Assembly (NCBI RefSeq): GCF_026341815.1
Contig: NZ_JAPENX010000001.1
Coordinates: forward strand, 2,604,001-2,668,000
Origin: Streptomyces sp. NBC_00572
GTDB lineage: Bacteria; Actinomycetota; Actinomycetes; Streptomycetales; Streptomycetaceae
Direction: 5' to 3'
DNA: 64,000 nucleotides
Made by a program: the position numbers and the translations under genes. Under the pieces are notes generated by a model, which was given only the letters and a program-made list of their open reading frames with translations, was not told the origin of the DNA and searched no databases. The first letter of the stretch is position 1. Each line of letters starts with the position of its first letter. Positions 7,813 to 15,276 of the stretch are shown here, piece after piece.

Positions 7813-8573
7813 TGCATGGACTGCCCTGCCTGTCGGCCGGCGAAGGACCACCGTTGATCGTCCTGCTCTTCACCCCGGAAGCGGCCGTCCCCACGGGCGC
7901 GAACCGTCGACTCACCCTGCGGATGCTGCGCCCCTTCTCCAGGCGGTTCACCACTCACCTCCTCATACGCCCGCCCGGCCTGCCGCCGACGACGACGATG
8001 ACCCAGCTCGCCGCCGTGCACGCCGACGCGATCCGACAGACCTTCAGCGGGCCGGTGAACGTGCTGGGCCTGTCCACCGGTGGGTCGCTCGCCCTCCAGC
8101 TCGCCGCAGACCATCCCGAGCTGGTCGACCGCCTCGTCCTGGGCGGTACGGCCTGCACCCTCGGCCCGGTCGGCAGGCGCGCCCAGCGCCGCTACATCGA
8201 GCGCGCACGACAAGGCAAACGGCCGAGCCCTGCACTGGCCGAGATGCTCACTGGTTCGACGATCGGCCGGACGGCGCTCAAGGGCCTGCTCTGGCTCATG
8301 GACGGCAGCCGCGAACACCTCGACGCCGCCACCATGCTGGGCGCCGAGGACGGCTTCGACCTGCGCAGTCGATTGCACGAGATCAAGGCGCCCACGCTGC
8401 TTCTCCAGGGCGAGAAGGACATCGTCTACCCCCTCGACCTGGCCCGCCAGACCGTCCAGGGCATTCCGGACTCCCGGCTCGTCGTCTACCAGGACCGCAG
8501 CCATGGCGGAACCTTCACCGACAAGCGGTTCTCCGCCCACGCACTGGCCTTCCTGCAAAACGATCAGCCATAA
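7809..8573 (+). CDS. alpha/beta hydrolase
   Basis: 254 residues. The start is the ATG overlapping the stop of the upstream gene (ATGA). The nucleophile elbow is GLSTG near residue 82, the acid is in LLQGEKDIVYP and the catalytic His in YQDRSHGG. The N-terminus lacks a signal peptide, so it is cytoplasmic. Fold and triad are clear but substrate is not; coupling to the questin-oxidase-like gene suggests an ester, lactone or ring-opened aromatic product. Module 3 begins 52 bp after the stop and lacks arm A, because the coding region occupies the place where arm A lies in the other copies. Confidence 0.85.
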   Translation: MMHGLPCLSAGEGPPLIVLLFTPEAAVPTGANRRLTLRMLRPFSRRFTTHLLIRPPGLPPTTTMTQLAAVHADAIRQTFSGPVNVLGLSTGGSLALQLAADHPELVDRLVLGGTACTLGPVGRRAQRRYIERARQGKRPSPALAEMLTGSTIGRTALKGLLWLMDGSREHLDAATMLGAEDGFDLRSRLHEIKAPTLLLQGEKDIVYPLDLARQTVQGIPDSRLVVYQDRSHGGTFTDKRFSAHALAFLQNDQP

Positions 8574-8624
8574 GGTCAGGGTTGCTCAGGGGCCGCTCCC
8601 ACGGGGCCACCGGGAGACGTTTCC

Positions 8625-8740
8625 CAGGTCAGTGGCTACTCGGACCCTCAAGTGCCGAGTGATTCCCAAGCTTGTGGCGCGGGTTCGATTCCCGTCATCC
8701 GCTCTCGCGCGAAGGCCCAGGTCAGAGACCTGGGCCTTCG
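8625..8740 (+). repeat. tRNA-Gly 3'-half att-like module, copy 3 (arm A missing)
   Basis: CAGGTCAG at 8625-8632, core at 8660-8705, hairpin at 8710-8740 with CAGGTCAG at 8718. Box-to-core spacing is again exactly 35 bp. At the position expected for arm A (near 8537) the hydrolase reading frame is found instead, so this copy is shortened on its left. The core carries TGTGGCGCGG, shared with copy 4 and different from copies 1 and 2. Confidence 0.78.
8710..8740 (+). terminator. hairpin terminator of module 3
   Basis: Arms CGAAGGCCCAGGTC and GACCTGGGCCTTCG around AGA. The C-G to G-C exchange relative to copies 1 and 2 occurs on both arms, keeping the stem paired. Confidence 0.72.
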
Positions 8741-8833
8741 TCGTTGTCCAGACGTATCCAGACGTCGCGCGCCGCCTGCACCATCCGATCGAGCCCGCCG
8801 GCCACGCCGACAGTCGGCCCGACCGGAATCCGG

Positions 8834-10108
8834 TCAGAACTCCAGCACCTCGCGGTCGAGGGGATACCGCGCGCGGTGAGGGCCCTCGTACGGCGAGGGT
8901 GTGATCGGCAGGACGCCGGTCGGCTGCAGGCCCAAGTTGTCGTCCCAGATCCGGGGTTCGACCTGTCCGACGACGCGGAAGTGCCGGAAGGTGAACGGCG
9001 GGCTGTCGGTCGGGAAGAACTCGGCTGTGGTCATCACCTGGAAGTGCAGGTGCGGCGTGGTCGAGTTGCCGCTGTTGCCGATCAGCCCGAGGACCTGGCC
9101 GGGTTCGACGTGGTCGCCTTCCCGGACCTTGAGCGAGCCGGGCTTCAGGTGGGCGTAGAGCAGATAGCGGCCCGGCGCGACCTCCAGGGTGACGTGGTTG
9201 CCGACGGTGTCCTCGATGGGCGGGACGGGCGGTGTGACGGGCGGCGATTGGTCCGGGAGTCCGTCCTGGACCTCCACCACTCGGCCGCCGGCCGAGGCCA
9301 CTACCGGCTGACGGTAGCTCAGGTAGCTGGAGAGCTGTGTGGGGTCGCCCTCCCAGGTCTGCCCTTGGTCGCCGACCCGGTACCAGTCGATCGCGAAGCG
9401 CTGCGGTACGTAGAAGCGACCGTTGATCGGGCCGAGGCCGCGCCGGTGGTGGGTGTTGCCGCAGCACGACTCGCTGGAGTACCAGGTGCCGGGGCGGACC
9501 GGCGCCTTCAGGTTCAGCGGCGCGGCGCGGCCGGTCGGGGTGATCTGGACCGTCTCCTCGAACGGGGAGGCACCGGAGGCGGTGAGGACGGCGCCCGAGA
9601 GGTGGTGTTCGAGGACCTTGGGCACCCGCTGACCGCGGTCGAGGGCCAGATCGAGCCAGATGACCCACTCCTGGGAGCCCGGGATGACGGTCGGCGTCGG
9701 CCCCGGGGGCGCCGGGGTGTACCCGTCCGCACCCGGCAGGGGGTCGCCCACCGGATTGGCGGCATCGGCCAGCGCCTGGCCGCTCAGCGAGCCCACTACC
9801 CGGTGCGTGCGGGCGTCCCGGACCTCGACACGGTCGAGCCGCACCTGCGTGCTGCTGGGCAGTGCGTTCGTGGTGAGCAGTTCGTACGAGAGGTGCGTCT
9901 TGCCGTCCGTGGCGTTGAACGGCGTCGGTTCGGTCATCACTGCCGCCGTCAACGGCGTGAACTGCGGGCCGGGCGCCGGCGTGGCCGCGCCGGTCCCGTA
10001 TCCGGGTCCCACTGAGGCCACCAGCATGCCGGCCGCGAGCACGGCGGTGGCGAGCCCGCGACGTAGCGGGCTGCGGCCGGTGCGGTTGCGAGAGTCGCGC
10101 TCTGCCAT
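8834..10108 (-). CDS. secreted M23-family peptidase-like protein
   Basis: 424 residues from ATG at 10108. The signal peptide is preceded by a basic stretch (SPLRRGLATAVLAAGMLVA). A ~200-residue beta-rich N-terminal domain is followed by the M23 fold: NTHHRRGLGPINGRF, QRFAIDWYRVG, NHVTLEVAPGRYLLYAHL and the HxH motif TPHLHFQV. In LytM-type enzymes the first zinc ligands are HxxxD; here that segment reads RFAID, so the His is replaced by Arg while the Asp and the HxH pair remain. Several streptomycete relatives appear to share this form. Activity on peptidoglycan is therefore uncertain. It is transcribed towards module 3. Confidence 0.82.
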   Translation of the reverse strand: MAERDSRNRTGRSPLRRGLATAVLAAGMLVASVGPGYGTGAATPAPGPQFTPLTAAVMTEPTPFNATDGKTHLSYELLTTNALPSSTQVRLDRVEVRDARTHRVVGSLSGQALADAANPVGDPLPGADGYTPAPPGPTPTVIPGSQEWVIWLDLALDRGQRVPKVLEHHLSGAVLTASGASPFEETVQITPTGRAAPLNLKAPVRPGTWYSSESCCGNTHHRRGLGPINGRFYVPQRFAIDWYRVGDQGQTWEGDPTQLSSYLSYRQPVVASAGGRVVEVQDGLPDQSPPVTPPVPPIEDTVGNHVTLEVAPGRYLLYAHLKPGSLKVREGDHVEPGQVLGLIGNSGNSTTPHLHFQVMTTAEFFPTDSPPFTFRHFRVVGQVEPRIWDDNLGLQPTGVLPITPSPYEGPHRARYPLDREVLEF

Positions 10109-10313
10109 GGTGCTCTTCCAGTCGTCGGGTCCGGGGCCGTGAAGGGCACCGGCACGCCCCGCGCCGAGGCGCAGGCCCATGTAATCCGGCGACGCCCCGC
10201 TCCGGCCGGATGGCGCCGGAGTCAGGTGCCGAACTACACCCGTCCAGCCGCATCGACCACCGAGCCGCGAGTGAACGGGCGTATCGCCGATTCCGGTAGA
10301 TCGTTCCCAGGCC

Positions 10314-10565
10314 ATGAAGAAGATCGTTTCTGTCACCGCGCTGGTCCTCGCCGGCGTCGCCCTCGCAGCCCCCGCCCACGCCGACAACGACTCCGACTTC
10401 GGCAGCGGCGTCAACGCCGCCAACAACTGGAACTTCACCGCCGCCGACGTCTGCATCCAGGAGCTGGCCGTCGTGCCCGCCCTCAGCGACTGGACCGGAA
10501 ACCACAAGAACAACTGCTCCAACGGCAACGTCATCGACCACTCCGGGGCCGGGCAGACACCCTGA
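10314..10565 (+). CDS. small secreted protein of unknown function
   Basis: 83 residues with a clean signal peptide (MKKIVSVTALVLAGVALAAP, cleavage after AHA), leaving a ~60-residue mature chain. Two cysteines (in DVCIQEL and NNCSNGN) could form one disulfide. The chain is Asn/Asp/Ser-rich (FGSGVNAANNWNF). I recognise no domain; small secreted proteins of this form occur widely in Streptomyces. It is divergent from the M23 peptidase gene and lies between modules 3 and 4, 21 bp before arm A of copy 4. Confidence 0.65.
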   Translation: MKKIVSVTALVLAGVALAAPAHADNDSDFGSGVNAANNWNFTAADVCIQELAVVPALSDWTGNHKNNCSNGNVIDHSGAGQTP

Positions 10566-10586
10566 ACGCCTTTCGCCGACGCGTGG

Positions 10587-10791
10587 CCCCATCCGTGCCC
10601 TTCGGAGCGGTGAACAGTCGTCGACATGGGTGCCGCCACACCCGCCCAGGAGGCCACAGCCGGGACTGTTTCCCCAGGTCAGAAGCTAGGCGATCAGGCT
10701 GGGCGACGGTGATTCCCAAGCTTGTGGCGCGGGTTCGATTCCCGTCATCCGCTCTTGAAACGAAGGCCCTGGTCAGAGACCAGGGCCTTCG
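10587..10791 (+). repeat. tRNA-Gly 3'-half att-like module, copy 4
   Basis: Arm A CCCCATCCGTGCCC at 10587, CAGGTCAG at 10675-10682, core at 10710-10756, hairpin at 10761-10791, in which the box reads CTGGTCAG with the opposite arm changed to match. Spacings (88 and 35 bp) equal those of copies 1 and 2. It is the rightmost copy and separates the accessory blocks from the SpoIIE-phosphatase gene, so it may mark the right border of the whole insertion region. Confidence 0.8.
10761..10791 (+). terminator. hairpin terminator of module 4
   Basis: Arms CGAAGGCCCTGGTC and GACCAGGGCCTTCG around AGA; both arms changed together compared with copy 3. Confidence 0.72.
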
Positions 10792-10956
10792 TCGTCGTGT
10801 GGCGTGCCCTGTCGCCGAGGAGCATCCTGATGGCGAGACCGCCGCCAACGGGCCCGGCCCCCGCGCCTGCCGGGCACCGGCTGCCACCGGCCTGCGTCAG
10901 CCCCGGTACGGCCAGGCGCTGCGCAGCCCGTCCGTCGCCCTGTGGGAGGGAGCGGG

Positions 10957-12156
10957 ATGACAGTCCGACCGGCCGGGGATCCTGATCGCTCGGAGAGCTT
11001 CGGGGAGGGGCTGCTGGGCGGGCTCCTGGACCGGGCCCATGAGCTGCCACCGCATCGGGTCGGGCCGGTGCTCGCCGACACGGTGGCGCGGCTGGGGGGA
11101 CGGGATCCGCAGATCCTGCTCCAGGACTACGGGCAGGAGAGGCTGGTCCCCCTGCCGGGCGAAGGGCTGGAGGGCGGGGAACCGCAGGCCATCGACGGCT
11201 CGGAGGCCGGCCGGTGTTTCCTCACCTCGCGCCCGGTCGAACTCGTACTGCCCGACGGCGTACGGGTCCTGCTGCCCTTGCTGGACGGGGGCGACCAAGC
11301 GGGTGTCCTGGCCGTCACCCTGGACGCCGTCGGTGACGACGACCGCCGCCTGCTGCGCAGGATCGCCGGTCTGATCGCCGACATGATGCAGACCAAGAAC
11401 GGCCACACCGACCTCTTCTTCCGCACCCGTCGCAGCGAACCGATGAGCGTCGCCGCCGAGATTCAGTGGTCGCTGCTGCCGCCGCTGACGATGGTGACGC
11501 CGCGCGTCACCGTCGCCGGCGTTCTGGAGCCCGCTTACGACGTGGCGGGCGACAGCTTCGACTACGCCCTGAACGGGGACACCTTCCACCTCGCCGTGAT
11601 CGACGCCATGGGCCACGGTCTGGACGCGGCCACGATGGCCACCGTGACCATCGGCGCGTACCGGCACGCCCGCCGGATCAGCATCGAGCTGTCCGAGATC
11701 TACCTCTTCATGGACCGCGCCGTGGCCGAGCAGTTCGCACCCGACCACTTCGTGACCGCGCAGATGATGCGGCTGGACACGAACACGGGCCGACTCCAGT
11801 GGGTCAACGCCGGCCACCCCGCCCCCATGCTGATCCGCGGGCACCGCGTCGTGGGCCGCCTGGACAGCCCCACGACCCTGCCGGTCGGGTTCGGGGGAGC
11901 GCAGCCGCAGGTCAGCAGGGTGATGCTCGAACCGGGGGATCGCGTTCTCTGCTTCACCGACGGGCTGATCGAGGAACACGAGAGCGGACAGGAGGAGTTC
12001 GGCGAGGACCAGCTGATCGGCTGGGTGAACCGACTGGAGCGGGCGGACCGAGAGGTCCGCGCGGTGGTACGTGACCTCTCCCACACCCTCAAACGGGCGC
12101 GGGGCAACGCCACTTCGGACGACGCCACGCTGGTCCTGGTCGAGTGGCGCGGGTGA
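10957..12156 (+). CDS. PP2C/SpoIIE-family serine phosphatase
   Basis: 399 residues from ATG at 10957, chosen because GGGAGGGAG stands just upstream. The N-terminal ~150 residues resemble a small sensory GAF-like domain without clear ligand residues. The SpoIIE phosphatase domain follows: AYDVAGDSFDYAL (metal-binding Asp), VIDAMGHGLDAATMA, NAGHPAPML, CFTDGLIE and the terminal SDDATLVLV. Such proteins dephosphorylate anti-anti-sigma factors in the partner-switching network of streptomycetes. No anti-sigma gene is adjacent. It is the first gene right of module 4 and looks like chromosomal backbone. Confidence 0.88.
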   Translation: MTVRPAGDPDRSESFGEGLLGGLLDRAHELPPHRVGPVLADTVARLGGRDPQILLQDYGQERLVPLPGEGLEGGEPQAIDGSEAGRCFLTSRPVELVLPDGVRVLLPLLDGGDQAGVLAVTLDAVGDDDRRLLRRIAGLIADMMQTKNGHTDLFFRTRRSEPMSVAAEIQWSLLPPLTMVTPRVTVAGVLEPAYDVAGDSFDYALNGDTFHLAVIDAMGHGLDAATMATVTIGAYRHARRISIELSEIYLFMDRAVAEQFAPDHFVTAQMMRLDTNTGRLQWVNAGHPAPMLIRGHRVVGRLDSPTTLPVGFGGAQPQVSRVMLEPGDRVLCFTDGLIEEHESGQEEFGEDQLIGWVNRLERADREVRAVVRDLSHTLKRARGNATSDDATLVLVEWRG

Positions 12157-12165
12157 CGTTCCGGA

Positions 12166-12660
12166 TCATGCCGGCTCCGGGCGGTGTGTCGCTGGTTCGG
12201 TGGGTGTGGCGACGAGGATCTCGGCGGCCTGGGTGAGGTTGTCGGCGTCGACCGCACGGGCCATGGCGTCACGTGCGGCGTCGGGTGTCGTGTCGGGGGG
12301 CACCACCAGGAGGGCGAAGTGGTCATTGTCGCCACGGGTGATGAGGACGGTGTCGTCGCCGACGGGGAAGGAGTCGAGGCGTACGACCCGGTCGTCGACG
12401 ACCACACGGGTCGGGACCTCCTCCCAGGCGTCCGTGTCCAGGCCGACGCGCGTGATGGGGCCGAGGTGTGTGGTGAGCGCCCGGACCAGGGCGGGCAGCT
12501 CGGTCCCGACGTCGCGGGAGCGGGGCCACCAGGCGCCGTCGAGGACGCCTTCGCGGGAGTGGGTCGTCCGCAGCCGGAGCAGGGCCGTGCCGGGATGCAC
12601 CGCTCGGTGGATCTCGTCCGGAAGGAGCTGGGGAGGGGTGGGCATGTCTGATTCGGCCAT
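12166..12660 (-). CDS. DUF5994 family protein (copy A)
   Basis: 164 residues from the ATG of MAESDMPT; a start 12 codons upstream is possible. The family hallmark GVLDGAWWPRSRDVGTELPAL is recognisable in pieces (LDGAWWPRS, TELPALVRAL), followed by ITRVGLDTDAW and LLVVPPDT. Function unknown; DUF5994 is practically confined to actinomycetes and often occurs near stress-response genes. It is convergent with the phosphatase gene (10 bp apart) and divergent from a second DUF5994 gene 281 bp away. Confidence 0.8.
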   Translation of the reverse strand: MAESDMPTPPQLLPDEIHRAVHPGTALLRLRTTHSREGVLDGAWWPRSRDVGTELPALVRALTTHLGPITRVGLDTDAWEEVPTRVVVDDRVVRLDSFPVGDDTVLITRGDNDHFALLVVPPDTTPDAARDAMARAVDADNLTQAAEILVATPTEPATHRPEPA

Positions 12661-12901
12661 GGTGGTCCGCCTGCCTGCGCGGGGCCGCCGACACATGATG
12701 GCCGACGAGATACCGCCGTGGTCACACGATACTCCGCGGGCCTGCCGTCAGGCCCGCGGCCGTCGCCCGGACGGCGTGCCCGGCAGGAAATCACCTGGTC
12801 AGAACGGCTCGTCCGACCGCTGGGCGGAGTACGCTGAAAGTACCGGGAGTAAGTCGAGCACCCGCTCCCAAGCGGACGTCGTTTCCGGCGATCAAGACAC
12901 T

Positions 12902-12923
12902 GGGCCGCCCTGCAGGGCGGCCC
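12902..12923. promoter_or_regulatory. strong GC hairpin just upstream of the second DUF5994 gene
   Basis: Arms GGGCCGCCC and GGGCGGCCC around TGCA, perfect, ending 18 bp before the ATG at 12942. No T-run follows. It would either lie in the 5' leader and hinder ribosome access or act as an operator; the remainder of the 245-bp gap shows nothing else. Confidence 0.45.
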
Positions 12924-12941
12924 GGAGACGGGTCCGCGGTC

Positions 12942-13496
12942 ATGACCACCTCCCTGGCACCCACGCTTTCGGCGCGCCTTTCGCTGACGCCGAAGACCAC
13001 CCTCGTCGGCCTCCTGGACGGCGCCTGGTGGCCTCGTTCGCATGACCTGGCCGCCGAACTTCCGCCTCTGGTCGACGCACTGGAGGAGCACTTCGGACGC
13101 ATCACACGCGTCGCGGTGAACCCCACCCGCTGGCCCGTCGTCCCGCACAAGGTCGCCGTCACCGGGCACACCGTGCACGTCGGCTGGTTCACCGAACAGG
13201 ATCCCGACAAGATGATCCTGCTCTCCTACACCGTCGGCCGCTGCGACCTGCTGGTGATCCCACCCGAGACCGAACCCGCGGCCGCCGCCCGGCTGATGGC
13301 TGCCGCCGCCATCCCCGGCAGCGTCCTGGCCGCCGGTGCCCTGATGTCCGACGAGGCCGCGACCGGCCGCCGTATGCGAGACGCCCGCAGCAGCGAGGAC
13401 GCCTGGGACACCGACGGCGGGTCCGCCCTGCCGCCACTCCGACACCCGGTCGTCGGCGCGCGGATGATCGCCATGCCCGGAAACCCGCGGAGGTGA
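12942..13496 (+). CDS. DUF5994 family protein (copy B)
   Basis: 184 residues. It carries the same hallmark as copy A (LLDGAWWPRSHDLAAELPPL, then ITRVAVNPTRWP and LLVIPPETEP) plus a ~40-residue polar C-terminal extension that copy A lacks. Function unknown. It heads a run of closely spaced small genes on the same strand (13501, 13833, 14140), so these may share a transcript. Confidence 0.8.
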   Translation: MTTSLAPTLSARLSLTPKTTLVGLLDGAWWPRSHDLAAELPPLVDALEEHFGRITRVAVNPTRWPVVPHKVAVTGHTVHVGWFTEQDPDKMILLSYTVGRCDLLVIPPETEPAAAARLMAAAAIPGSVLAAGALMSDEAATGRRMRDARSSEDAWDTDGGSALPPLRHPVVGARMIAMPGNPRR

Positions 13497-13500
13497 CCCC

Positions 13501-13728
13501 ATGGAAACCCTGATCACGCTCGCCGTCATCGCCCTCATGATCGCGCTCGGCATCCGCCTGATCCACCGGCTCAACGCCCAGCACGACGCACGCATCGCCG
13601 CCCACCACTTCGGCGACCCCTTCCCGGCCATTCGCCGACCGCCCGGCCACAGCCACCCCACGCCGACGGAGCAAGACACCTCGGCAGCGCAAGCCTCCCG
13701 CCGCCGGATCACGGGCACCTGGCCCTGA
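13501..13728 (+). CDS. small membrane-anchored protein
   Basis: 75 residues. A single N-terminal membrane helix (LITLAVIALMIALGIRLI) is followed by a His/Pro-rich, basic cytoplasmic or extracytoplasmic tail. GGAGGTGA stands 4 bp before the ATG and the gene starts 4 bp after the preceding DUF5994 stop, which strongly supports it as real and co-expressed. No family recognised. Confidence 0.6.
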   Translation: METLITLAVIALMIALGIRLIHRLNAQHDARIAAHHFGDPFPAIRRPPGHSHPTPTEQDTSAAQASRRRITGTWP

Positions 13729-13832
13729 TCACCTGGACCATTCCTCCGACCGAAGGCCGCGGGTGGGGCACCCGACACCCGGGACAACCCACCCGCCGGC
13801 TTCTCGCTCGCCCTCGGAAGGGATCACGCACC

Positions 13833-14099
13833 TTGTACCCCACCGACACCGCGACCCTGCCCTCGGCCGGACACGCCGAGATCCGCATCGTCGCCGCCAC
13901 CCCCGAAGCCGCCCGCGCGGTCGCCCAAGTGATCCGCTGCTCCTTCGCCGGGGCGGAACAGCGCAGCTACCCCGTGCCCGAAGGTGGCACACGGCTCCAC
14001 CTCACCGTCGACACCGGATCCGGCGCGGAACCCGCCCTCTCCTGGCTCGCCACCAGCAGACCGACCTCTCGCGCCGGCACCCACGTCGACGAGGTGTGA
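13833..14099 (+). CDS. small conserved-type hypothetical protein
   Basis: 88 residues from a TTG codon preceded by GGAAGGGA. The core reads AEIRIVAATPEAARAVAQVI and then TRLHLTVDTG, an alternating pattern that suggests a small alpha/beta fold. No signal peptide or membrane segment. I do not recognise a characterised family. The start codon is the least certain part. Confidence 0.5.
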   Translation: MYPTDTATLPSAGHAEIRIVAATPEAARAVAQVIRCSFAGAEQRSYPVPEGGTRLHLTVDTGSGAEPALSWLATSRPTSRAGTHVDEV

Positions 14100-14139
14100 G
14101 GAGCGTCGGCCTTCCTCACACGCATGAAAGGACTCGGTC

Positions 14140-14412
14140 ATGGCGACACTCCGCGAGCGACAGGGCTACCGCGAACGAGTCCTGACCGCCCTCTACGAAG
14201 CCACCGAAGGCAACCGTCTCCTCGGAGTCCCGGGGCGGAAGCTGCGGAACGACCTGCGCATCCCGGAGGAAGACCTGGCCGCCGCATGCACGTACCTCGC
14301 CGGCGAGGACCTGATCACCGTCGACTGGGAACCGGGCAACACACCCTCGATGGTCTCCCTGACCCACCAGGGAATCCGCCGCATGGAAGCCGAAGAGGAA
14401 GAACGCGGCTGA
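14140..14412 (+). CDS. small winged-helix-like hypothetical protein
   Basis: 90 residues. GAAAGGA precedes the ATG at good distance. The pattern RVLTALYEATEGNRLLGV, then LRNDLRIPEEDLAAACTYL and a strand pair ending SLTHQGIRRMEAE, is what a PadR/MarR-like winged helix looks like (the closing LTxxGIRRME is characteristic). It could bind DNA or a protein partner; no wing residues are diagnostic. Confidence 0.55.
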   Translation: MATLRERQGYRERVLTALYEATEGNRLLGVPGRKLRNDLRIPEEDLAAACTYLAGEDLITVDWEPGNTPSMVSLTHQGIRRMEAEEEERG

Positions 14413-14445
14413 GCCGGACTGCCCGTTGGCCCGCTCCTCCCGACG

Positions 14446-15276
14446 TCATGTCGCTGCCCGGTGCTGGTGACCCACCTCGCGCGCGAGGTCCAGTCCGAGG
14501 ACGCGGTCGAGAAACGCGAACGTCTCGAACTTGGCACCGGCCGGTACGTCGGCGCGCGTCGCCACGGTGAGCAGCGCGTCCAGGACGGCGGGGACGCCGA
14601 GATCTTCAGCCAGCACGTCATGGGCGTGTCGCAGCACATCGGCAGGCATCGGCCGGGACGGCTCCTGTGCCCAGTCGGCCACCAGCTGCCGCCAGTCCGC
14701 CAGCGTCCGCCGGGCCTCTTCGAGCGCAGTACTGGTGACGAAGACCGGCGTGCGGTAGGCGTGGCCGAGCATCAACATCCTCATGGCCAGCGGATCGGCG
14801 CCCTCCGGGGCGACGGCCCCCAGGAGCCCTGGGGACGGGAGGTGGGCACGGTCCGCGACGCCCCTCTCCCCCGATGCCGGGCCGACCTGGCCCACGTCGA
14901 TACGGACCCCGCCGACCGCGTCCTGTGCCGCGGTCCCGTACGCGTGGACGTGAACGTCGGCAGCGGCGCAGAGCGTTCCCTTCGGATGGTGAACACCGAC
15001 GGTGTCGGGCGGGTGGACGCCAAGGGCGGACAGGGAGCGGTCAAGCGCCTCGGCCTGCTCGTCCGGCAGGTCCGGCAAGGTACGGAACGTGCGGGACTGC
15101 AGGCCGTGCAGCTCCACTGTGCGCGCCAGTACGTCACCGACCAGGAGCGCCCGCAGGTCCCCCAGGCCGAGCCCGACGTCGCCGGCCGGCAGGTGGACGC
15201 AGATGCTCAGCAGATGACGGCGTACGGAGGGAATCTCCACGAGATGGCCGGTACGGGTGTCGACGATACGCAGCAT
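14446..15276 (-). CDS. cysteinyl-tRNA synthetase-like protein without HIGH motif
   Basis: 276 residues from the ATG of MLRIVDTRTG. The opening (LRIVDTRTGHLVEI, then LLSICVHLPAG and LLVGDVLARTVELHG) follows the start of class I CysRS/MshC enzymes, but the segment that should hold HIGH is GLGDLRA and no KMSKS-like loop exists. The C-terminal ~100 residues (MLGHAYRTPVFVTSTALEEA, ... LAEDLGVPAVLDAL) follow the helical domain of CysRS. It is about 60% of normal CysRS length. So it is a paralogue that cannot be a normal synthetase; a regulatory or binding role is possible but unknown. Confidence 0.7.
   Translation of the reverse strand: MLRIVDTRTGHLVEIPSVRRHLLSICVHLPAGDVGLGLGDLRALLVGDVLARTVELHGLQSRTFRTLPDLPDEQAEALDRSLSALGVHPPDTVGVHHPKGTLCAAADVHVHAYGTAAQDAVGGVRIDVGQVGPASGERGVADRAHLPSPGLLGAVAPEGADPLAMRMLMLGHAYRTPVFVTSTALEEARRTLADWRQLVADWAQEPSRPMPADVLRHAHDVLAEDLGVPAVLDALLTVATRADVPAGAKFETFAFLDRVLGLDLAREVGHQHRAAT

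Noticed and set aside
688..10756. Four complete tRNA-Gly genes
   Set aside because: Only the 3' half from the anticodon loop is present in each case; no D arm or 5' acceptor strand (GCGGATG) precedes any of them.
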